A stretch of DNA of 64,000 nt, taken from positions 3,568,001 to 3,632,000 of the forward strand of contig NZ_CP162599.1 of NCBI RefSeq assembly GCF_040958695.1, in the 5' to 3' direction. Under the pieces are notes generated by a model. The model saw nothing but the letters and a program-made list of their open reading frames with translations, did not search any database and was not told the DNA's origin. This DNA is from Ornithinibacillus sp. 4-3. GTDB lineage: Bacteria; Bacillota; Bacilli; Bacillales; Amphibacillaceae. Below are positions 53,701 through 60,948 of this stretch, piece after piece. A program made the position numbers and the translations under genes. Positions within the stretch are counted from its first letter, which is position 1. Every line of letters starts with the position of its first letter.

Positions 53701-55931
53701 CTTTGACACCACTCACATTCCTCAACATCATTTGAGGTTGATCTAACATAATAAGTTGTTTTTAATCCTTCATTCCAAGCTTGTAAGTGAAGATCTAAGA
53801 GAACAGATGCACGAATCGTATTTGGCACGTATAAATTAAAGGAAATACTTTGATCGATATGCTTCTGACGTGCTGCATTTTGTTTAACAGACCATCTTTG
53901 GTCTACGATATATGCAGAACGACGATAAATATCATACGTATTATGGTCTAAATCTGGTGCTGTTGTTGGGATACGGAAATCCTTCTTCTCTTCGCTGTAA
54001 AATGGCTTAAATACTGGGTCAATACTTGCTGTTGATCCAGCAATCATTGCTGTTGTAGAGTTCGGTGCAACTGCCATTAAATAAGCATTACGCATACCGT
54101 TCTCTGCTACGTCAGCTGCAAGCTCTTGCCATTCTGCTGAGTCATAATTTCTTTCTGTGAAGTAAGCTCCTGACTCCCATTTACTACCTGCATATGCTGG
54201 GTAGCTTCCTTTTTCCTTACTTAATTCCATGCTATTTTTAATCGTTAAATAAGCAATTTTTTCATATAGCTCATCTGCGTATGCGACAGCTTCATCTGAT
54301 TCCCAGCTAATGCCTTTTAGAGCTAATAGGTGGTGCCAACCAAATGTACCAAGTCCAATCGCACGATATTTATGGTTTGTTAATGTCGCTTGCTTGATTG
54401 GTAATGTATTAATATCAATAACATTATCTAGCATGCGAACCTGGATTTTAATTAAACGATCAAGTACTTCTGCTGTTACTGCTTTACCTAAGTTAATAGA
54501 ACTTAAGTTACATACAACATAATCACCTGATTTATATTTCTTCACAATCATATCTTCATTTTCAACATATTCTTCGATAAATTGGGATGGAGACTGATTT
54601 TGTGTAATTTCTGTACATAAGTTCGTGCAGTATATCATTCCTTTTTCAGGGTTACTGTTCTTACGATTTACTTCATCACGATAGAACATAAATGGTGTTC
54701 CTGACTCTAACTGTGAGCGTAAAATACGTTTCATGATATCGATTGCCGGAACAATTTTACGAGATAAAAATTCATTTGCGATACATGCTTCATATTTCTG
54801 ACGCCAAGAACCTGTGCCTTTTTCTTCATCATAAAAGTCTTCTAAGTCAAAGCCCATCACTTGTCTTACTTCATGTGGATCAAATAAATGCCAATCACCA
54901 CGAGCTTCCACTTGCTCCATGAAATAATCCGGTAAGCATACACCTGTGAAAATATCATGTGCACGCATACGTTCATCCCCATTATTAAGCTTCAAATCAA
55001 GGAATGCCTCAATATCACGATGCCAAATATCTAAGTAAACAGCGATAGCTCCTTTTCTCGTACCAAGCTGATCTACACTTACTGCAGTGTTATTTAACTG
55101 TTTGATCCAAGGTACAACCCCGCTTGACATGCCTTTAAACCCTTTAATCGAGCTTCCACGTCCACGGATTTTACCCATGTAAACACCGATACCTCCACCG
55201 TTTTTCGATAAGTTTGCGATATCTGTATTACTATCATAGATAGATTGTAAATTATCATCTACAGTATCGATGAAGCAGCTGGATAGTTGACCATGTGTTT
55301 TACCTGCATTTGTCATTGTTGGTGTTGCTACAGTCATATATAAGTTGCTCAATGCCCAGTAAGCTTCTTTTACAAGCTCACTACGCTTCTCTTTCTTTTC
55401 ATCCTGCATCAAGTACATTGCAATAATCATCCAACGTTCCTGTGGCAGCTCATATGTGTTTTTATCATGATCAATTGCTATATAGCGAGTTGCAATTGTA
55501 TAAAGTCCAAGGTAATCAAATAATAAATCACGTGCTGGATCAATTACAGTTTGAAGGTCACGAATTTCTTCTTCTGTGTATTTTTCTATAAATGCTGTTG
55601 TGTAAATGCCTTTTTTCGTTAATGTTGTAATTAATTCAAAAAAGTCTCCATATTTTTCGTCTGCATCATAACCGCGATGCTTTGCCGCTTCCTTATAAAG
55701 ACGTAATAAATAAATACGACTTGCAAAATAAGTCCAATCCGGATTTGCCTCATCAATGTTTTCTAAAGCATTCTTCACTAACGTATCTGTTACTTGATCG
55801 TCAGTTACTGTATCTGTAACCACACGTAGTGCTTTTTCTATGTAATCTTTCGTATCTATACGTAATCCCTCTGCTGCTTGGTTAATAATAGATGTAATGT
55901 GTTCCTTGCTTAAAACAGTCGCTGTAGTCAA
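53697..55931 (-). CDS. nrdA: Class I ribonucleotide reductase, alpha (catalytic) subunit
   Basis: About 744 residues. Active-site features: SSCFID (first redox cysteine, near 229), NLCTEI with the thiyl-radical cysteine plus essential Asn and Glu, VVCNLSSINLG with the second redox cysteine, TYYVRST with the paired radical-transfer tyrosines, and the C-terminal CEWC shuttle. It reduces ribonucleoside diphosphates. The usual ATP-cone opening (KRDG region) is missing, although the following helix (INQAAEGL) is kept, so dATP activity control may be lost. I prefer TTG 55931, which has GAGGGAG nine bases upstream; ATG 55949 has no ribosome site. Control is by an upstream NrdR-type promoter and cobalamin riboswitch. 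Confidence 0.93.
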   Translation of the reverse strand: MTTATVLSKEHITSIINQAAEGLRIDTKDYIEKALRVVTDTVTDDQVTDTLVKNALENIDEANPDWTYFASRIYLLRLYKEAAKHRGYDADEKYGDFFELITTLTKKGIYTTAFIEKYTEEEIRDLQTVIDPARDLLFDYLGLYTIATRYIAIDHDKNTYELPQERWMIIAMYLMQDEKKEKRSELVKEAYWALSNLYMTVATPTMTNAGKTHGQLSSCFIDTVDDNLQSIYDSNTDIANLSKNGGGIGVYMGKIRGRGSSIKGFKGMSSGVVPWIKQLNNTAVSVDQLGTRKGAIAVYLDIWHRDIEAFLDLKLNNGDERMRAHDIFTGVCLPDYFMEQVEARGDWHLFDPHEVRQVMGFDLEDFYDEEKGTGSWRQKYEACIANEFLSRKIVPAIDIMKRILRSQLESGTPFMFYRDEVNRKNSNPEKGMIYCTNLCTEITQNQSPSQFIEEYVENEDMIVKKYKSGDYVVCNLSSINLGKAVTAEVLDRLIKIQVRMLDNVIDINTLPIKQATLTNHKYRAIGLGTFGWHHLLALKGISWESDEAVAYADELYEKIAYLTIKNSMELSKEKGSYPAYAGSKWESGAYFTERNYDSAEWQELAADVAENGMRNAYLMAVAPNSTTAMIAGSTASIDPVFKPFYSEEKKDFRIPTTAPDLDHNTYDIYRRSAYIVDQRWSVKQNAARQKHIDQSISFNLYVPNTIRASVLLDLHLQAWNEGLKTTYYVRSTSNDVEECEWCQS

Positions 55932-55987
55932 CTGAGTCAACTCCCTCATTTAAAATAAATAGTATGAAACAATGATTTTTTTCCATG

Positions 55988-56020
55988 AAAAAAGCCGTTT
56001 ATCAGCTTAAAATAAACAGC
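55988..56020 (-). terminator. Expression-platform terminator of the cobalamin riboswitch
   Basis: On the minus strand GCTGTTTAT pairs with ATAAACGGC around TTTAAGCTG and runs into TTTTTT. It lies between the B12 aptamer and the alpha-subunit gene, so B12 binding probably favours this stop. Confidence 0.85.
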
Positions 56021-56103
56021 ATAAAACGACAGAAATATTCTAGTTTGCACATACCTATCTCCATCGTCTCATGTTCTTACGCCCCGAAGAAATGAAACCA
56101 AAA

Positions 56104-56270
56104 GTTATGGCAGGTCTCCTGACTCATGCTTCTCTTTACTAAGGTCCTTCCCATATCTTGATTGATACAGTGGATTTTTCCTTTTCATCAGCACTTACAG
56201 TTGCGGGGACAGTTCCAGATTTAGCTGGATTCCCTTTTAAGATGGCTTAACCATCACCTTAACTCATAAC
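56104..56270 (-). promoter_or_regulatory. Cobalamin (B12) riboswitch before the class I RNR operon
   Basis: Read on the minus strand: GTTATG (P1, 56270-56265), AAAAGGGAATCC, CCAGCTAAATCTGG, CTGTCCCCGCAACTG, then the B12 box AGCATGAGTCAGGAGACC (ending near 56110) and the closing CATAAC (56109-56104). These are the conserved blocks of the adenosylcobalamin aptamer in the right order and spacing. An intrinsic terminator follows at 55988-56020. It controls a reductase that does not itself use B12. Confidence 0.95.
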
Positions 56271-56316
56271 ACAATATATAGTATTTAATTTAGTCAACAT
56301 TCACAATATGTTGTAT
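56269..56316 (-). promoter_or_regulatory. Tandem NrdR boxes overlapping the nrd promoter
   Basis: Minus-strand promoter TTGTGA (56306-56301), 17-bp spacer, TACTAT (56283-56278); transcription would begin near 56270, the first base of the riboswitch. Two 16-bp near-palindromes overlap it: ACACAATATATAGTAT (56269-56284), one mismatch to the NrdR consensus, and TCACAATATGTTGTAT (56301-56316), three mismatches. Their centres are 32 bp apart, the usual NrdR spacing. Confidence 0.8.
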
Positions 56317-56598
56317 ATAAAGACTATCATAGACAGAATAGGATTGCAAGATTCTATTGTTAAAAAACTAATTTTCTAATAGCGGAAAATTAGTAAGTTT
56401 TCTCAAAACTTTTTCGTCTGAAATGAGGGTGTTTTGCTAAAGAAATCCACTTTATGCTCCAGTGCACTTGTCCTCAAGCGTTTTAAAAATTCTTTTTTCT
56501 TTATGCACTTAAAAGTTAAGATAGCTTTTCAAATCCCTACCAAGGAATTTTGGTTGTTTCACGTTCTTTTTTCGACTTTCAAATCATAACATAAATCA
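56317..56598. other. Intergenic region between the nrd promoter and the gltC gene end
   Basis: AT-rich, no gene seen. CTAATTTTC (56370-56378) and GAAAATTAG (56387-56395) form a stem with an eight-base loop, weakly terminator-like on either strand. A pyrimidine-rich stretch follows the end of the regulator gene. Confidence 0.4.
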
Positions 56599-57498
56599 CT
56601 AGAAATTTTCCAAATGAGCAAAATAATTTTGTAAAAAGTCATAAAATAATTTTTCTGTTGGAAGTAGCTGACGATTTGTTGGCACAACCATTCCTACAGT
56701 CCTTGTAAACTTTGGTTCTTTTATTGGAATCATAACTGTCTCCCGTGGCAGTGTGTCAACGAGTGTGATCTCTGGAATAATCGATACACCTAAGCCGGCT
56801 GAAACCAAGCCTTTAATAGTATCAATATCTTCTCCTTCAAAGGAGACTTTTGGTTCAAAGCCAATTTGCATACATGCTTTCACAACAAGCTCTCTCAAAA
56901 TAAATCCTTCAGGAAACAACACAAAGGAATCTTCTTTTAATTCATATAAAGCAATAGATGATTTATTTGCTAAAGGATGATTTGCTGGAAGTAATGCAAC
57001 CATATTTTCATTAAATAATACAGTACCTTCCATATCCTTTAAATTTGTTGGCACTGGACCAAGTAACGCAATATTTACATCTCCTGATGCCACCGCTTCT
57101 GTTAAACCTCGATAAGCATATTGACTTAAAGAGAACTGAACATCTGGGTACCTTTCACGAAATGCAGAAATAGCTGTTGGTAGAATATATGTTGTTAAAC
57201 TACTTGGGAATCCTATATGAATTACTCCTTTTTCAGGATCTAGATATTCATTAACTACTTGTGTTGCATTATCGATAACATTCATCGCATGTATCATGCG
57301 TTCTAAAAACACCTTACCAACAGGGGTTAGCTTGACGGTTCTTCCTTTGCGAATAAAGAGATCTACGCCTAGCTCCTCTTCTAAATTAAAAATCTGCCGG
57401 CTGACTGCTGATTGCGCCACATGCAATGCATCTGCCGCTTCTGTGACGTGCTCTCGTTTCGCCACTTCAATAAAATATTTAATTTGTCTTAATTCCAA
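56599..57498 (-). CDS. gltC: LysR-family regulator, GltC type
   Basis: A 299-residue LysR protein. It starts (M)ELRQIKYFIEVAKREHVTEA, the helix-turn-helix being ADALHVAQSAVSRQIFNLEEELG. The effector domain has IGFPSSLTTYILPTAISAFR and ALLGPVPTNLKDMEG, very close to GltC of Bacillus subtilis, which senses 2-oxoglutarate and glutamate and activates glutamate synthase. I take TTG 57498, with GGAGAGGTG upstream. The open frame runs on to 57648 only because it crosses a dispersed repeat. Here it is divergent from gdhA, so glutamate dehydrogenase is the probable target. Confidence 0.9.
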   Translation of the reverse strand: MELRQIKYFIEVAKREHVTEAADALHVAQSAVSRQIFNLEEELGVDLFIRKGRTVKLTPVGKVFLERMIHAMNVIDNATQVVNEYLDPEKGVIHIGFPSSLTTYILPTAISAFRERYPDVQFSLSQYAYRGLTEAVASGDVNIALLGPVPTNLKDMEGTVLFNENMVALLPANHPLANKSSIALYELKEDSFVLFPEGFILRELVVKACMQIGFEPKVSFEGEDIDTIKGLVSAGLGVSIIPEITLVDTLPRETVMIPIKEPKFTRTVGMVVPTNRQLLPTEKLFYDFLQNYFAHLENF

Positions 57499-57575
57499 AG
57501 TGAACACCTCTCCTTTATTTACAGATTGAATAAATCTTATTGGGAGTAGAACAAGGATTAAACCAATAGTGCGTT

Positions 57576-57652
57576 GTTCAAAAAGTGCGATAAAAAGGAC
57601 ATGGCGAATTTCTGCATTGACGTCATTTTTGTTGGACTTTTTGAACATCCTC
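57576..57652 (+). repeat. Dispersed inverted repeat, GTTCAAAAAG family, copy C
   Basis: GTTCAAAAAG (57576-57585) is inverted against CTTTTTGAAC (57637-57646), 71 bp in all, followed by ATCCTC. GACGTCATTTTTGTTGGACT in its right half matches copies A and B. It lies between gltC and gdhA. Confidence 0.75.
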
Positions 57653-57691
57653 TAACAGGAAAATTCCCAATGACTTGAAAATTCATTTTAT

Positions 57692-57722
57692 ATCTCATTT
57701 TGGCATTAAATTTATCTATAAT
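57692..57722 (+). promoter_or_regulatory. Candidate GltC-activated promoter of gdhA
   Basis: A TATAAT -10 (57717-57722) has no consensus -35. In its place upstream is ATCTCATTTTGGCAT (57692-57706), a LysR-type T-N11-A site similar to the GltC box as I recall it. A missing -35 with an activator site fits an activated promoter. Confidence 0.45.
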
Positions 57723-57780
57723 CAATATTGTTTAGATGAGGAAGAAACAGTAGAATAAATATATAGACAGATTCCTTTTT

Positions 57781-57822
57781 AAAATCGGCGAGGGGTTGTT
57801 CCTTTCTTTCCCCTCCGATTTT
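57781..57822 (+). terminator. Leader hairpin before gdhA
   Basis: AAAATCG-GC-GAGGGG pairs with CCCCTC-CGATTTT around a pyrimidine loop. It lies in the leader about 95 bases before gdhA. The T run is only four bases inside the stem, so it may be an attenuator, an mRNA-stabilising stem or a weak terminator. Confidence 0.5.
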
Positions 57823-57916
57823 AAACCTTCCTCTCTAAATAATAAATACTCCATGATAAACACTTTTCTATTAAATTAAAAATTTCATAATGCACAAATT
57901 ATAAGGAGGTCAGTGC

Positions 57917-59290
57917 ATGGTCATAAAAAATCACTCTAATCTTCAAACGACAACAGCATCTTATCTACAATCTATATATACTGATGTATTACAGCGTAGT
58001 CCCCATGAGGTTGAATTTCATCAAGCAGTAAAATCTTTACTTGATTCCATCGCTCCTATGTTATCCCAACATCCTAATTATATAAAGACAGGTGTCTTAG
58101 AAAGGCTTGTAGAACCTGAACGAATGATTACTTTTCGTGTACCATGGTTAGATGACCAGGGTAACGTACATGTGAACCGAGGTTTTCGTGTGCAATTCAA
58201 CAGTGCCATTGGCCCATATAAGGGTGGTTTACGTTTTCATCCATCTGTAAACAGTAGTATTATGAATTTCTTAGGCTTCACACAAACAATTAAAAATGCG
58301 TTAACTGGTCAAGCGATTGGTGGAGCAAAGGGTGGAGCAGATTTTGACCCTAAAGGAAAATCTGATTTAGAAATTATGCGTTTTTGCCAAAGCTATATGG
58401 CGGAGCTAGCCCACTATATTGGTGCAGATCTGGATATCCCTGCTGGAGATATTGGAGTTGGCGCACGTGAAATTGGTTATTTATTCGGTCAATATCGTCG
58501 TGTTCACCGTCAATTTGAAGCAGGTGTATTCACAGGTAAGGGTGTTGATTTCGGCGGTAGTCATGGTCGTACAGAAGCAACAGGATACGGCACAATTTAT
58601 TTCGTAAGACAAATGTTAAAACAACTTGGTGATTCTTTAAATCATAAAACGGTTATCGTCTCTGGTTCAGGAAATGTATCTATTTTCGCTATCGAAAAAG
58701 CAATTGAGCTTGGTGCTAATGTGGTTGCTTGTAGCGATTCAGATGGTTATATTTATGATAAAAATGGTTTACATCTTCCCACGATTAAACGCCTGAAATT
58801 AGATGAAGATCAGCGTATTTGTGAATATTTAACTGATCATCCGGAGGCAATCTATGTTGAAGGCTGCGATCGTATTTGGGGAATTCCTTGTGATATAGCT
58901 CTTCCTTGTGCTACACAAAATGAACTTGATGAATACGCCGCAGAACAGTTAATCGATAATGGTGTGACCATTGTAGCTGAAGGAGCCAATATGCCTTGTA
59001 CACAGGAAGCAATTAATCTTTTCTTAGATAAAGGCGTTTCATTTGGGCCTGCACAAGCCGCTAATGCTGGTGGGGTAGCTGTATCTGCATTAGAAATGGC
59101 TCAAAATAGTGCACGCGTTGCTTGGTCTTTTGAACAAGTTGATCAAATGCTACAAAAAATTATGAAAACCATCTATGAAAATAGCATGCGTGCTGCAAAA
59201 GATTATGATTTAGATGGAAATCTTGTAGCTGGTGCTAATATTGCTGGCTTTAAGCGTGTAGCAGACGCTATGGTTGCTCAAGGAATTTAA
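57917..59290 (+). CDS. gdhA: NADP-specific glutamate dehydrogenase
   Basis: A 457-residue hexameric-type GDH, longer than the catabolic RocG/GudB kind (about 425) and of the biosynthetic subfamily. FNSAIGPYKGGLRFHPSVN near 95 and GGAKGGADFDPKGKS near 134 carry the substrate-binding and catalytic lysines; SGSGNVSIFAIEKAIELG is the dinucleotide-binding motif, with an S-D-S-D turn suited to NADP. It makes glutamate from 2-oxoglutarate and ammonium. ATAAGGAGG precedes the ATG. The GltC-type gene is divergent from it. Confidence 0.95.
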   Translation: MVIKNHSNLQTTTASYLQSIYTDVLQRSPHEVEFHQAVKSLLDSIAPMLSQHPNYIKTGVLERLVEPERMITFRVPWLDDQGNVHVNRGFRVQFNSAIGPYKGGLRFHPSVNSSIMNFLGFTQTIKNALTGQAIGGAKGGADFDPKGKSDLEIMRFCQSYMAELAHYIGADLDIPAGDIGVGAREIGYLFGQYRRVHRQFEAGVFTGKGVDFGGSHGRTEATGYGTIYFVRQMLKQLGDSLNHKTVIVSGSGNVSIFAIEKAIELGANVVACSDSDGYIYDKNGLHLPTIKRLKLDEDQRICEYLTDHPEAIYVEGCDRIWGIPCDIALPCATQNELDEYAAEQLIDNGVTIVAEGANMPCTQEAINLFLDKGVSFGPAQAANAGGVAVSALEMAQNSARVAWSFEQVDQMLQKIMKTIYENSMRAAKDYDLDGNLVAGANIAGFKRVADAMVAQGI

Positions 59291-59379
59291 CATGTTTTAT
59301 GATAATCAATACCTCCTTTTACTATCAAATCCTTGCAAGTTTTTTTACATCATAGGATAGTAGAAGGGGGTGTTTTTTT

Positions 59380-60105
59380 ATGGAGCAATTGGCAAGAGAT
59401 ATACTTACTGCAAAACATGTGGTGCTTTTTACAGGTGCTGGCATGTCAACAGAGAGTGGTTTACCTGACTTCCGCTCTAAATCACGCGGACTATGGGAGA
59501 AGTTTAACCCAGACGAATTGGCGAATGTTCAAGCATTAGAAAAGAACACAGAGGAATTCACCGCATTTTATCGTTATCGTCTCAGTGAAATAACCAAACA
59601 CCAAGCCCATCAGGGACATCATATTTTAGCCAAATGGGAAGCAAACGGACTCATACAAGGAATTATCACACAAAATGTCGATGGCTTTCACCATGATGCA
59701 GGAAGTAAACATGTGATGGAATTACACGGTACATTCCGATCCTTTCACTGTCATTATTGTAAGAAAGAAAAAGCTCGTAAAGCCTATCTTGCAGGTGATA
59801 CAACCTGTGACGCTTGTGGATCAATTACACGTCCTGGTATTGTTTTATTTGGAGAAATGTTGCCAGAAGACATCTTTGCAATGGCTGAACAAGAAAGTCT
59901 AAAAGCCGATTTGTTTATTGTTCTTGGTTCATCCTTATCTGTTTCTCCTGCTAATATGTTTCCAATGTTAGCGAAGCAGCAGGGTGCCAAGCTCGTTATT
60001 ATTAATCGTGAGCCAACTGATTTAGATATGTATGCTGATTACTGTGTCCATCATCGTAATATTAAAGAAATTTTAACCGAGACAGATGGTTATCTTAATA
60101 AATAA
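59380..60105 (+). CDS. NAD-dependent protein deacylase (sirtuin)
   Basis: A 241-residue Sir2 protein. GAGMSTESGLPDFRS binds NAD, TQNVDGFHHDAGS holds catalytic residues, ELHGT has the active-site histidine, and zinc is bound by CHYC and CDAC (about 127-150). GSSLSVSPA and INREPT complete the family. It removes acyl groups from protein lysines, releasing nicotinamide. GAAGGGGGTG lies eight bases before the ATG. It is followed by a YktB-like gene 24 bases on, likely co-transcribed. Confidence 0.93.
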   Translation: MEQLARDILTAKHVVLFTGAGMSTESGLPDFRSKSRGLWEKFNPDELANVQALEKNTEEFTAFYRYRLSEITKHQAHQGHHILAKWEANGLIQGIITQNVDGFHHDAGSKHVMELHGTFRSFHCHYCKKEKARKAYLAGDTTCDACGSITRPGIVLFGEMLPEDIFAMAEQESLKADLFIVLGSSLSVSPANMFPMLAKQQGAKLVIINREPTDLDMYADYCVHHRNIKEILTETDGYLNK

Positions 60106-60129
60106 ACCTTATTAAAGGAGAGATAATAA

Positions 60130-60747
60130 ATGACATTTACTGGCTTTACACAAGAGGATTTTGATACTTTTCTTATTTCTGGACTCGAGGAACGTATGGA
60201 AGCAATCGAAGAGAGAATTCGTCCTAAATTTCGAATCATTGGACAAGCTGTAACAGATGATTTATCTATGGAACTAAATCAAGAAATGTTCCTACATATT
60301 GCTAGACATGCACGACGTACCGTTAATCCACCACAGGATACATGGCTAGCTGTAGCTAATAATAAGCGAGGTTATAAAAAGCATCCACACTTTCAAATTG
60401 GCTTATTTGACGATCACTTGTTTATTTGGCTTGCTTTCATTTATGAATTACCAAATAAAGCTCAAATTGCTCAAAACTTTCTAGATCACATAGATACACT
60501 CGAAGAAAAAATTCCTGCTGATTATGTTATTTCTGGAGATCATATGAAGAAGCCTGCAACTTCCATGAAAGAGATTGATTTAGAAAAAGCACTTACTCGA
60601 TTTCGTGATGTTAAAAAGGCTGAATTTCTGGTTGGCCGCCATATTGCAACAGATGATCCAATTTTACAAAATCCAGAAGCTTTTATGGAAACGGTTAAGG
60701 AAACATTCCATACATTAATTCCTTTATATCAACTAGCATATCAATAA
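60130..60747 (+). CDS. yktB: YktB-like DUF1054 protein
   Basis: A 205-residue soluble protein of the UPF0637/DUF1054 family, matching YktB throughout: FTQEDFDTFLISGLEERMEAI at the start, ARHARRTVNPPQDTWLAVANN in the middle and FRDVKKAEFLVGRHI late. Its biochemical role is unknown. AAAGGAGA precedes the ATG. A strong terminator follows. Confidence 0.88.
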   Translation: MTFTGFTQEDFDTFLISGLEERMEAIEERIRPKFRIIGQAVTDDLSMELNQEMFLHIARHARRTVNPPQDTWLAVANNKRGYKKHPHFQIGLFDDHLFIWLAFIYELPNKAQIAQNFLDHIDTLEEKIPADYVISGDHMKKPATSMKEIDLEKALTRFRDVKKAEFLVGRHIATDDPILQNPEAFMETVKETFHTLIPLYQLAYQ

Positions 60748-60758
60748 AATTTTGTGAC

Positions 60759-60799
60759 AACATCTGGATCCTTACGAGGGTTCGGATGTTATTTTTTTC
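60759..60799 (+). terminator. Rho-independent terminator
   Basis: AACATCTGGATCC pairs with GGTTCGGATGTT around a short loop and is followed by ATTTTTTT. It closes the sirtuin-yktB unit. Confidence 0.85.
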
Positions 60800-60948
60800 A
60801 CTCTGATGGAAGCCCCTTATCTAGAATTATTCACTATATTCTGCTATCATTTACATTGAGAACATTTATCAAAAAAGTATACAGTACCTATACTTTTGCA
60901 TAGAAATAGAATAACTCATTGAAAATAAAATCCATGGAGGGATATACA

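Noticed and set aside
57499-57648. N-terminal 50-residue extension of the LysR regulator
   Set aside because: The region is a dispersed repeat; the TTG at 57498 has a proper ribosome site and matches the family start.
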